From Cognatundibacterium aquatile (lineage in GTDB: Bacteria; Pseudomonadota; Gammaproteobacteria; Burkholderiales; Burkholderiaceae_D): a stretch of DNA of 64,000 nucleotides. Shown piece by piece: positions 24,838 through 32,982 of the stretch. The notes beneath the pieces were generated by a model. It worked only from the letters and a program-made list of their open reading frames with translations, did no database searches and was not told the DNA's origin. The first letter of the stretch is position 1. Every line of letters starts with the position of its first letter. The position numbers and the translations under genes were made by a program. Location: contig NZ_JACOFT010000001.1 of the NCBI RefSeq assembly GCF_014699135.1, positions 186,001-250,000 of the forward strand, in the 5' to 3' direction.

Positions 24838-26766
24838 TCACTCGCCGAGTGCTGGCAAGACTTTCACCCGCAGCGCACTCGCCTGATTGCTGCTGTGATA
24901 AACGCGATGCGTGGCCTTAACAAAATCGCTGTCTTTTGCCGCGTAAATATTCGGCACAAAGGTCTGCGGATTACGGTCAATAAACGGGAACCAGCTCGAC
25001 TGCACCTGCACCATGATGCGGTGACCGCGCTGAAACGTATGCAGCACATCGTTGATATTGAATGCCACCTTCGTCACGGCATTGGGTGTGAAGGCTTTCG
25101 GCGTTTCAAAGCCATCGCGGAAGCGCGCGCGGAAGGGTTCGCCGCGTACCAGCGTTTGCTGATTGCCGCGATTGATTGGCCCGTCTTTCGCATCGGCTGG
25201 CGACACGTCGATCAGCTTGACTACAAAATCAGCATCGGTGCCAGTGACGCTGACAAATAGATCGGCGTTCAGTGGCCCCGCCAGCGTCACATCTTTATCC
25301 AGCACCTCGGTTTGCCAGGTCAGCACATCCGGGCGGCGGCTGGCAAAACGCTGATCGGCAGCGACATATTGTTTGCTCCAGCCGTTCAGAATCTCGGTTG
25401 TATACGGCACTGGCCTGGCCGGATCGCTGATGTATTCATCAAAGCCGCTCTCGTTTGCTGCTGGCGCTGTGAAACTCAGTTTGCCGTTTGCATGGAAATA
25501 CAAAGCCTGTTCTTTGCTTTCTTTCGGCGGCCAGGCATCGAAACCACGCCAGCGATTCGCACCGGTTTCAAACATCCAAGCTTCCGGCAACGCAGGATTC
25601 TCGCCGCCTTTCAGATGATGTTTGAAGAACGCGAACTCGACTGGCTGATAATTGCGCACCGTCTTGAAACCGAAATTCGCGTCGCCAACTTTATCTCCAT
25701 CACTACGCGTCCAGCCGCCGTGTGTCCACGGGCCGATCACCAGCGTATTTTGTATGCCCGGATTTTGCTTTTCTATTGCGCGATAGGTTTGCAGTGGGCC
25801 GTATAAATCTTCGGTGTCATACCAGCCACCAACCGTCAGCACGGCTGCTTTAATATTTTTCAGATGTGGCAGCAGATTGCGGCTTTGCCAGAACTGATCG
25901 TAATCCGGATGGGCGACGATCTCATTCCAGAACGGAATGCCGTTTTTAAAATATTTGTCGTTTGCATTCGCAACCGAACCGAGTTCCAGAAAAAACTGAT
26001 AACCGTCAGGCGTACCGTAATTAAATTCTTTCCAGTTGCGCTTATCGGTTGGTTGCGGGCGCGGCTGACCAAAGCTGTTAAAGAAGCCGAAGGCCATCTG
26101 CAGATTGAACGCGCCGTTTCTGTGCATATCGTCGCCACGGAACCAATCCGCAATCGGTGCCTGCGGTGAAATCGCCTTCAGTGCCGGATGGGAATCAATC
26201 GCGCCAGCTGAAGTGTAAAAGCCCGGATACGAAATGCCCCACTGACCGACCTTGCCGTTATTGTGCGGCACATGCTTTACCAGCCAGTCTATGCTGTCAT
26301 AGGTGTCGCTGCTTTCATCAATATCTGCCGACGTCTTTTTCACATCCAGATGCGGTCGCATATTGACGAATTCACCCTCCGACATATTCGTGCCGCGCAC
26401 ATCCTGAAACACAAAAATGAAACCCTCTTTGTCGTACTCGGCGGTTGGCCCCAGAGCAGTTTTGTAATTATCTGCGCCATACGGAGCGACAGAATACGGC
26501 GTGCGCACCAGCAAAATCGGATAGGTTTTTTTCACACTCGCATCGTTAGGCACATACACCGACGTGAACAAGGCTTTACCGTCGCGCACCGGAATCCGGT
26601 ATTCAAATTTGCTGTAATGCTCGCGAATATAGTCGGCATGCTGCCTCATCGCATCGGCGCGGTTGTTCAGACTGACGACGGATTGCTGCGCGGCAGACAC
26701 CGGCAATGCCGCGCCGGTCAATACAAAAGCGGCCAGCAAACTGGCCAGCAGGGGAGAGCGTTTCAT
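24838..26766 (-). CDS. CocE/NonD family hydrolase (X-Pro dipeptidyl-peptidase-like)
   Basis: A secreted alpha/beta hydrolase of 642 residues. The signal peptide MKRSPLLASLLAAFVLTGAALPVSAAQQ is followed by the S15-type catalytic domain with the nucleophile in GQWGISYPGFYTSAGA, Asp near GGWYDTEDLYGP and His in GPWTHGGWTRSD. A C-terminal jelly-roll domain (about 400-640) follows. Acts on acyl groups such as peptides or esters, exact substrate unknown. The frame reaches 26829, but ATG 26766 has AGGA at proper spacing and opens the signal peptide. Confidence 0.9.
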   Translation of the reverse strand: MKRSPLLASLLAAFVLTGAALPVSAAQQSVVSLNNRADAMRQHADYIREHYSKFEYRIPVRDGKALFTSVYVPNDASVKKTYPILLVRTPYSVAPYGADNYKTALGPTAEYDKEGFIFVFQDVRGTNMSEGEFVNMRPHLDVKKTSADIDESSDTYDSIDWLVKHVPHNNGKVGQWGISYPGFYTSAGAIDSHPALKAISPQAPIADWFRGDDMHRNGAFNLQMAFGFFNSFGQPRPQPTDKRNWKEFNYGTPDGYQFFLELGSVANANDKYFKNGIPFWNEIVAHPDYDQFWQSRNLLPHLKNIKAAVLTVGGWYDTEDLYGPLQTYRAIEKQNPGIQNTLVIGPWTHGGWTRSDGDKVGDANFGFKTVRNYQPVEFAFFKHHLKGGENPALPEAWMFETGANRWRGFDAWPPKESKEQALYFHANGKLSFTAPAANESGFDEYISDPARPVPYTTEILNGWSKQYVAADQRFASRRPDVLTWQTEVLDKDVTLAGPLNADLFVSVTGTDADFVVKLIDVSPADAKDGPINRGNQQTLVRGEPFRARFRDGFETPKAFTPNAVTKVAFNINDVLHTFQRGHRIMVQVQSSWFPFIDRNPQTFVPNIYAAKDSDFVKATHRVYHSSNQASALRVKVLPALGE

Positions 26767-27105
26767 GGATGATCCTGAATGGGCTGAGGCATGAACAAGA
26801 TAAGTGCAACTGCGTTGGAAACACCACACAGCTGGTACAGGTTTAGTACGCGATATTTGTGAGAAGTTCCGCGAACCGTGAGGGAAATGCTCAATTAGTT
26901 GATTTGCAGGGACTTGATATTACCTACGGATGATCGCAATCATGTTTGTGCTAAATTGCATTATTGACATGATGAGGAAGCTAGGTAGAATGCAAGACCA
27001 TCACCGTGGTACTTTCCATGAAAATTTTCATGCTGCGTAAAAGACAGCCGGTCTCTGGGAAGCCAATTGGTAAGTGATTTTTGAGACGACTTGTGGAGAA
27101 GTGTG
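26767..27105. other. Intergenic region at the left edge of the accessory island
   Basis: 339 bp with AT-richer composition than the left neighbour. It holds the consensus promoter at 26964-26991 and two small inverted repeats: GTTCCGCGAAC (26866-26876) and ATGATCGCAATCAT (26930-26943). The second sits just upstream of the -35 and is a possible operator. No integrase or att-like direct repeat is visible. Confidence 0.45.
26964..26991 (+). promoter_or_regulatory. Strong sigma70-type promoter for the KAP NTPase operon
   Basis: TTGACA (26964-26969), 16-bp spacer, TAGAAT (26986-26991). The predicted transcript would have a leader of about 180 nt before the KAP start, including a 22-codon ORF with its own strong ribosome site. 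Confidence 0.7.
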
Positions 27106-27174
27106 ATGTTTCATTTTGCCTTTTCGCTCGTCAATTTGATGGCTAATTTTGCTAGATTCCACTTGAGATTGTAA
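27106..27174 (+). CDS. 22-codon leader ORF abutting the KAP gene
   Basis: ATG at 27106 follows GGAG by 7 bp, the best ribosome site in the region. The ORF encodes a hydrophobic/basic peptide starting MFHFAFSLVNLMANF. Its TAA stop (27172-27174) is followed with no gap by the KAP ATG, in the same frame. The KAP start itself has only a weak site, so ribosomes probably reach it by reinitiation. It could also be a former N-terminal part cut off by a stop mutation. Existence as a functional peptide is uncertain. Confidence 0.4.
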   Translation: MFHFAFSLVNLMANFARFHLRL

Positions 27175-29451
27175 ATGGGACAAAATGATTTACATGAATT
27201 TGCCTCTGATAGGCCAATTACAAAAATAGAAAATGATTTATTAGGTCGGGCAGACTTCTCAACTGACTTGGCTGATGCGATGGCAAGTTGGCATGGAAAC
27301 GATAGCTTGGTAGTCGCCTTGCACGGTGACTGGGGATCAGGGAAGTCATCAATTAAGAATATGGCGCTTTCTCGCTTGGAGGAAATTCAAGAAAATAAGC
27401 CTGATGTGATCGAGTTTTCTCCTTGGGAATGGGCTGCGCAAGAAAAAATAACCGCTTCCTTTTTTCAGGAAATATCAAAATCAATTGGCCGTAAAGACAA
27501 AAGTAAATCAGGAAAGAAGCTGGCGGAAACCCTTAAAAAATATGGTCGTTACCTTAATACAGGTGAATCGGTATTGTCAGGCCTTTCTGGAGCCCTTCCT
27601 ACGCTATTCGTGCTTGCAACCGTGGTTGGACTGGGTGGAAATTTTTCAGACGAAGCTTGGGTTAAAAATGTTTGCTCCTCGATACTTTTTGTTCTTGGAG
27701 TTTGGGCTGCAACGTTGAAGTGGGGTAAAGATCTCGTCAGTAAATTGAGTGGAAATATTGACGAGACCTCGAAGGAGAGAGCGCAGAGTTTGAGTGATAT
27801 AAGGCAGGAGCTGAACAGCTTACTGAAAAGACGAAATAATCCCTTAATCGTAGTAATGGACGATCTGGACAGGTTAACTTCATCTCAATTGAGAATGGTT
27901 TTTCAGCTTGTAAAAGCAAACTTGGAATTTCCGAATGTGGTGTTTCTTCTTCTATTTCAGCGCGATATTGTAGAAGACAAGATGAACGATGGCATGCAGC
28001 GAGGACGGGACTACTTAGAAAAAATAATCCAAGTGCCTTTTGATATCCCCCAAATAGAAATCACACGGCTTCACAGCTTGTTGTTCGAAAAACTAGACAA
28101 AATCATAGAACAAGATAAATCAGCTGCAAAGATGTTCGACTCTAGTCGTTGGGGGAATATTTTTCATGGATCCCTGCATGCGTACTTTGATAATTTGAGA
28201 AACGTTTATAGATATACCTCAACCCTATCATTTCACTTTGCCCTCCTTAAGGGGAAAAAAGCGTTTGAAGTCAATCCTGTCGATTTAATTGCAATTGAAT
28301 GTTTAAGAGTGTTTGAGCCAAATGTTTATAGGGAAATCGCTCGCTCAAAAGAAATATTAACTAAAAATAGCTCAGATAGATATGGTGAAAATAAGGGATC
28401 TACAATTACTTTGATCGAAGGTTTCTTGGATAAAGCCAGCCCTAATAAAAGGGAGTTTGTAAAAGAAATGGTTGAACAACTATTTCCAACAATTCAATGG
28501 GCACTAGGAGGAGTGCAATATTCTGGAAGTTCTGCTAACACATGGTTAAGGGAGATGCGGGTTTGCCATGCTTCTAATTTCGACAAGTATTTTCAATTTT
28601 CTATTCCAAGTGGTGAGCTCTCAAATTCAGATCTACAGGAAATGCTAAGCCTGACATCTGATGCGGAAGAATTTTGTTCATTTATTTTATCTCTGAAAGA
28701 ACGCGGCATTCTCAAAAATGCGTTATCACAGTTTGAAGCATTTACAGAAATTATTCCATTGGAAAATGGCAATGCTTATATTAAAGGGCTACTAGATATT
28801 GGAGACCAAATCGACCATAAGTCGATAGGGTTTACGATGTTTAGCTCTAATACGCACGCGGTAAGGCTTACTGTCTGGTTTCTTCGGCGTATTGATGATA
28901 TGGAAGAAAGAGGAAAGCTGTTGCTCGAATGTTTTAAAGCTTCTCGCGGGATATCTATTGTTGAACAGATATTGCAAGCCGATGAAAACCGCCGAGAAAA
29001 ATTAGATGTTGATCAAGTTTTGCTCGATAGAGAATTCGATCAGCTTAAAGCCGAGTTTGTAAAAAAATTAGACCAAATGGCTGTTGGTTCTCCCGATGAA
29101 CTGCTTACTCATGAACACCTAGTTTCTTTTCTATACCGGTGGAAGCGTTGGGGTGATGAAAAAAAAGTTATCAACTGGTTGAAGTGCCAGGCTGAAAGTG
29201 CTGAAGGTTGCATAGAATTATTAAAAAGATTTGCAGGTAAATCATCTTCACATTCAAGTGGTGATTACGTAGCTAAGATAACGACATATATCAAACTTGA
29301 AAGTATTGAAAATTTTCTAGAAGTTGGATCAATTCTTGAAAAAGTATGTAGTCTTGACGACACCATTCTTGATCCAGAGGGGCAAGAGGCACTAAAAGCA
29401 TTTCGAGCCGCATTGGAAAAAAGAGAAAAAGGAATTAGTGATGACTGGTAA
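27175..29451 (+). CDS. KAP-family P-loop NTPase
   Basis: 758 residues. Walker A GDWGSGKSS at 51-59, sensor-like stretch EFSPWEWAAQEK at 80-91, two hydrophobic helices at about 138-155 and 165-183 inserted between Walker A and B, and Walker B PLIVVMDDLDRL at 223-234. This is the hallmark layout of KAP NTPases (PF07693), which are membrane-associated STAND-like ATPases often found in defence or plasmid loci. The C-terminal 430 residues are helical and unrecognised. The gene is clearly AT-richer than the flanking chromosomal genes and carries many rare A/T-ending codons, which points to horizontal transfer. It is followed by a nuclease gene and is likely the sensor or motor of a two-gene system. 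Confidence 0.88.
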   Translation: MGQNDLHEFASDRPITKIENDLLGRADFSTDLADAMASWHGNDSLVVALHGDWGSGKSSIKNMALSRLEEIQENKPDVIEFSPWEWAAQEKITASFFQEISKSIGRKDKSKSGKKLAETLKKYGRYLNTGESVLSGLSGALPTLFVLATVVGLGGNFSDEAWVKNVCSSILFVLGVWAATLKWGKDLVSKLSGNIDETSKERAQSLSDIRQELNSLLKRRNNPLIVVMDDLDRLTSSQLRMVFQLVKANLEFPNVVFLLLFQRDIVEDKMNDGMQRGRDYLEKIIQVPFDIPQIEITRLHSLLFEKLDKIIEQDKSAAKMFDSSRWGNIFHGSLHAYFDNLRNVYRYTSTLSFHFALLKGKKAFEVNPVDLIAIECLRVFEPNVYREIARSKEILTKNSSDRYGENKGSTITLIEGFLDKASPNKREFVKEMVEQLFPTIQWALGGVQYSGSSANTWLREMRVCHASNFDKYFQFSIPSGELSNSDLQEMLSLTSDAEEFCSFILSLKERGILKNALSQFEAFTEIIPLENGNAYIKGLLDIGDQIDHKSIGFTMFSSNTHAVRLTVWFLRRIDDMEERGKLLLECFKASRGISIVEQILQADENRREKLDVDQVLLDREFDQLKAEFVKKLDQMAVGSPDELLTHEHLVSFLYRWKRWGDEKKVINWLKCQAESAEGCIELLKRFAGKSSSHSSGDYVAKITTYIKLESIENFLEVGSILEKVCSLDDTILDPEGQEALKAFRAALEKREKGISDDW

Positions 29452-29543
29452 TGAACCAAAAAAGCGCTGCTGTCGGACAAGCTTTTCAATAGGTTCCCAA
29501 TTTGTGGCAGAGTGCAGCACGATTTTTCCAAGTGCTACGGTGC

Positions 29544-30077
29544 ATGAAATCACTTTTTGAACTGAGCCCACAAGCCTTTGAAGATCATGTCCGTGATTGG
29601 CTCTTAAGCACGGGAGCTAATCTATCTGAATTCAAGATCACACGACTGGAAAAAATTGAAGGCGCTGGTGGGCAATATGAGATAGATGTGCTTGTTCGTT
29701 TGAGGCTCTTTGAGGGAGCCGATCTTGTTATTCTTGTCGAATGCAAACATCATAAAAATCCAATCAAACGCGATGTGGTTATGGTGCTTGAGTCAAAGCT
29801 TCGAGATACTAAGGCACATAAAGGTATGATCTTTTCCACAGTTGATTTTCAATCTGGAGCGTTGACCTTTGCCGAGACTCACGGAATCGCAACGCTTCGA
29901 GTTACCGATGCGGGTATGGAGTACATGACCCGTTCTTTGAGACCTCAAATCGTTGTTCAAACACCCAACAAGTGTGTTGCTTGGATGTGCACGCCAACGG
30001 AACAAGGCTACAGCATGGCCATTGTTAGTCGCAATGAACATGATGCACTTCGCAAGTGGTTAGCTTCAGAATGGTGA
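29544..30077 (+). CDS. Mrr-type PD-(D/E)xK restriction endonuclease-like protein
   Basis: A 177-residue protein with the Mrr_cat fold. An N-terminal helix LSPQAFEDHVRDWLLSTGA is followed by GAGGQYEIDVLV (Asp48) and LVILVECKHHKNPIKRDVV (Glu66, Lys68), which give the D...ExK active site. The later AHKGMIFSTVDFQSGALTFAETHGIATL is typical of Mrr-like enzymes. About 45 C-terminal residues are unassigned. It has no methyltransferase partner nearby. It lies after the KAP NTPase on the same strand, and the region between holds a 13-codon ORF that overlaps the KAP stop (TAATG) and is in frame with it. The frame is open upstream to TTG 29502, but ATG 29544 fits the family. Confidence 0.82.
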   Translation: MKSLFELSPQAFEDHVRDWLLSTGANLSEFKITRLEKIEGAGGQYEIDVLVRLRLFEGADLVILVECKHHKNPIKRDVVMVLESKLRDTKAHKGMIFSTVDFQSGALTFAETHGIATLRVTDAGMEYMTRSLRPQIVVQTPNKCVAWMCTPTEQGYSMAIVSRNEHDALRKWLASEW

Positions 30078-30142
30078 TGATTTAGTGGGGACAATAGAGA
30101 AAATTATTCTTACCGTTCTTGAATAAAGGATTTGCATTCTCC

Positions 30143-30805
30143 TCACTCGTCCTCTTCCGGCAGATATTCCGGCAGCGGTAATTCGGCTTCCGCGATGCTG
30201 TCGCTGCCTTTGGCTTTTGCGGTCTGCAAGGCCGAGGTGGCGCGCGCCAGCATGATTTCTGCGGTGTCTTTGATGGCGTTGGTTGTCAGGCCGGTTGAAA
30301 ACGTCACCTGCAAGCCGGGGGCGACGGCATTCCAGTCGCAGGCCGCGACGCGTTTTTTGAGGCGGGCGATGGCTTTCAGGCTTTGATCCAGCCAGGTGGT
30401 TGGCATCACAATCGCAAATTCATTGGCGGCAACGCGACCGAAAGAATCAAGCGTGCGCAGCATGTCCAGTGCTTCTTTGGCGACCATTTGCAATACCTGA
30501 CGGGCAACGGCCTGTCCGTGTTGCTCCAGAATTTTTTCGAGATGATCGACGCTGATAACGGCAAATGAAAAAGTGTGGCCGGTACGATATGAGCGCGCTA
30601 ATTCACTGTCGAGCATGCTCAGCAAAGTACGACGGTTGAGCGCGCCAGTCAGTTGGTCGTGCTTGGTCAGACTTTCTAGCTGAGTCAATACGGTTTGCAG
30701 AGTCGGCAGCAGATTGTCTTGCTTGCCGTTTTCTTTAATTTGTTTGATTAACTGTGTCAGCTGTTGTCTGGCATTCACCAGTGGCTGATCTCCGTCTGCA
30801 GGCAT
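30143..30805 (-). CDS. Degenerate GGDEF-domain protein with intact I-site
   Basis: 220 residues: a helical N-terminus (about 1-50) and a GGDEF domain (about 50-205) with LTKHDQLTGALNRRTL. The active-site loop reads AANEF instead of GG(D/E)EF, so diguanylate cyclase activity is unlikely. The inhibitory site RTLD lies five residues before it, exactly as in PleD (RAID-x5-GGEEF), so the protein may bind c-di-GMP as a receptor. An acidic tail LPEYLPEEDE ends it. Start ATG 30805 has GGAG 5 bp upstream. It is the first chromosomal-type gene right of the island. Confidence 0.85.
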   Translation of the reverse strand: MPADGDQPLVNARQQLTQLIKQIKENGKQDNLLPTLQTVLTQLESLTKHDQLTGALNRRTLLSMLDSELARSYRTGHTFSFAVISVDHLEKILEQHGQAVARQVLQMVAKEALDMLRTLDSFGRVAANEFAIVMPTTWLDQSLKAIARLKKRVAACDWNAVAPGLQVTFSTGLTTNAIKDTAEIMLARATSALQTAKAKGSDSIAEAELPLPEYLPEEDE

Positions 30806-31018
30806 GTACTCTCCAACTTCATTGAATAATTCAGTGCGGCCAGTGCGCCGATGATCGCCGTGACATAAGTCATCCCGGATGCTGGCAACGGGCGATACAA
30901 TAGGGCTTGGGGCTGGCGTTTTACTACGCGTATGCCTTCATCACCACATCTGGCTGAAATCATTTTACGTCAGTCCTGACAATATAATACTTTACCATCA
31001 GGCAATAAAAACAATATT

Positions 31019-31912
31019 GTGTTTTCTGCTCCTTTTTCTCCTTGCCAACCAATACGCAGCAGCTTATTTCCGCACATGAATTTGTGGCTCAAGCGCGACG
31101 ATCTGCTGCATCCGCAGGTATCGGGCAATAAATTCCGTAAGCTGAAATATCCTTTGCAGGCACTGGCGGGTCAACAGGTGCATCTGGTCAGCATGGGCGG
31201 TTTATGGTCGAATCATTTGCATGCGCTGGCACATGCTGCGGCAATCGCCGGGTTTCCGGCAACGGCGCTGGTGCGCGCTGCGGAAGGCATGAACAGTGCG
31301 ATGTTGGACGATTGCCGCGCGCTGGGAATGCAAATTCGCTTTGTTTCGCGCGAGGCGTATCGCGCTTTGCGGGATGATACTGAGGCGTGGCGCCAGCATC
31401 TGCCAGATAGCAGCGCGCAGCATGTCTGGCTGCCCGAAGGCGGCAGTGCGGCGACCGCATTACATGGTGTTGCCGAGCTCGTCAGCGAGTTGGAATTTAC
31501 GCCGGATCTGATGGTAATGGCTTGCGGCACAGGCGCAACGATGGCGGGCGTGCTGGCCGGATTGCGTGGACAGGGCAGGGTGATCGGGGTGGCGGCATTC
31601 AAAAATGCGGATTATCTGCATGCCGAAGTTGCCCGCTTATTGACGGCGGCGGGCTACCCCACACATCAGAATTATCAATTGTTAACTACCTTCCATCACG
31701 GTGGATACGCTAAAGTAAGCGCGGAGCTCAGCGCGTTTTGCGAGAATTTTTTCGAAGATACCGGGATATTGCTGGAGCCGGTGTACACCGGAAAAATGTT
31801 GTTTGCTCTGCGCCAGTTGTGGCTGAGCGGGCAAATCGCTCCGGAAAGTAAGGTGGTGGCGGTGCATACCGGTGGCTTGCAAGGCTTGCGTGGCTACGGA
31901 AAAACACCGTGA
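31019..31912 (+). CDS. PLP-dependent D-cysteine desulfhydrase / ACC deaminase family enzyme
   Basis: A 297-residue fold-type II PLP enzyme. NLWLKRDDLLHPQVSGNKFRKLKYPL near the N-terminus contains the PLP Lys (about residue 38), and GGLWSNHLHALAHAA and ACGTGATMAGVLAGLRGQ (phosphate-binding loop) follow. The family cleaves D-cysteine to pyruvate, H2S and ammonia, or deaminates ACC. Which activity applies here cannot be read from sequence. It begins at a GTG. An alternative ATG at 31076 would remove part of the conserved N-terminal strand. A TATAAT hexamer lies at 30983-30988. Confidence 0.82.
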   Translation: MFSAPFSPCQPIRSSLFPHMNLWLKRDDLLHPQVSGNKFRKLKYPLQALAGQQVHLVSMGGLWSNHLHALAHAAAIAGFPATALVRAAEGMNSAMLDDCRALGMQIRFVSREAYRALRDDTEAWRQHLPDSSAQHVWLPEGGSAATALHGVAELVSELEFTPDLMVMACGTGATMAGVLAGLRGQGRVIGVAAFKNADYLHAEVARLLTAAGYPTHQNYQLLTTFHHGGYAKVSAELSAFCENFFEDTGILLEPVYTGKMLFALRQLWLSGQIAPESKVVAVHTGGLQGLRGYGKTP

Positions 31913-31939
31913 GATCAGAACAGACAGAAAGCAGATGCA

Positions 31940-32749
31940 GTGACACGAGTCGTAACAACAAAAGTACTACCAGCGGCAGCAAACCATGGCCGTTGTGTTT
32001 TTCAGATGACATTTTTGGCAGTGACTCTGAGTGTCGCGTCGCAAGTGCAGGCACAGGATCAACTCAAAATTGCGGGTTTTGAGACGCTGAGTGATCCGCT
32101 GATCATTTTTGATAAACAGCATCAACTGGTCGGTGGCCTGTTGAAAGAGTACACCGATGCGATCGCCAGAGGGCTGGATGCCAAGCCGGTTTATTTGCCT
32201 TATTCCCGTCGCCGGATTGAGCCTGCTGTCCTCAGCGGTGAAGCTGATCTGGTCTGTTATCACAGCCCGCAATGGGTGGATCAGCCGACCGATTTTGCAT
32301 GGACTATTCCAAATCTGCCGCAGACAGAACGTGTGGTGGTCCGCAAGGAAACGGTCGTGCCAAATGAGTTTCCTGACGATTTACAGGGTAAAAAAATCGC
32401 GACGCAGATCGGTTATCACTACGCGGCGATTGCACCGGATCTGGCTGCTGGCCGGACGACCCGTGTTGACATGACCGATGTGCCGAGTATGTTTCGTTTA
32501 CTCGCGCTCGGTGGTGCCGATGCACTGATTACCTCGGAGTCTGAAATTGCCGGTTATTTCAAAAAATTCCCCGACAAGCATGCTTTGTACAGCGTGTCGA
32601 AAACCCCATTTTCAGTCGTGTATACCCAATGTGCTTTGTCGCTGAAATCGCCGTGGAAGATAGAGCAGATCAATCGGATAGTGCATCGCTTGCAAGAGAA
32701 CGGCACACAAGACAGGTTGATGCGCAAATACGGTTTGTCTGAGAAATAA
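31940..32749 (+). CDS. Periplasmic substrate-binding protein (PBPb, amino-acid type)
   Basis: A 269-residue extracellular solute-binding protein, family 3. The hydrophobic stretch MTFLAVTLSVASQVQAQ ends in a signal cleavage site, followed by LKIAGFETLSDPLI and a typical two-lobe order with GKKIATQIGYHYAAI. It starts at GTG 31940, or possibly at ATG 32006, which would leave a minimal signal peptide. No permease or ATPase gene is adjacent, so it is an orphan binding protein. A second orphan of the same family lies at 49215. Confidence 0.8.
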   Translation: MTRVVTTKVLPAAANHGRCVFQMTFLAVTLSVASQVQAQDQLKIAGFETLSDPLIIFDKQHQLVGGLLKEYTDAIARGLDAKPVYLPYSRRRIEPAVLSGEADLVCYHSPQWVDQPTDFAWTIPNLPQTERVVVRKETVVPNEFPDDLQGKKIATQIGYHYAAIAPDLAAGRTTRVDMTDVPSMFRLLALGGADALITSESEIAGYFKKFPDKHALYSVSKTPFSVVYTQCALSLKSPWKIEQINRIVHRLQENGTQDRLMRKYGLSEK

Positions 32750-32982
32750 GCGATCCGTCAGACCAGCAAACAGATTGCCAGACCGCTCACTAACTGGTTT
32801 GACATTGCCGAAAAGAACAGAGGCATTGCATGCCTGTCATCAGTGCTTAGCTTTTTATCTTCGCTTTGCTTAAAAAATGTGCAAAATTGCCCGTGGTTTC
32901 TCCCTGAGTGGATGACAACAGGGTAAACTACGCCCCAAATCTAGTCGCATCCTGCGATATGAGTGAAATAAGCGAGCATCGC

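Noticed and set aside
26964-30077. Island as a QatABCD or type IV Mrr-only system
   Set aside because: No QueC-like (qatC), TatD-like (qatD) or qatB partner is present, and a lone Mrr would not explain the KAP NTPase. Kept as unassigned pair.
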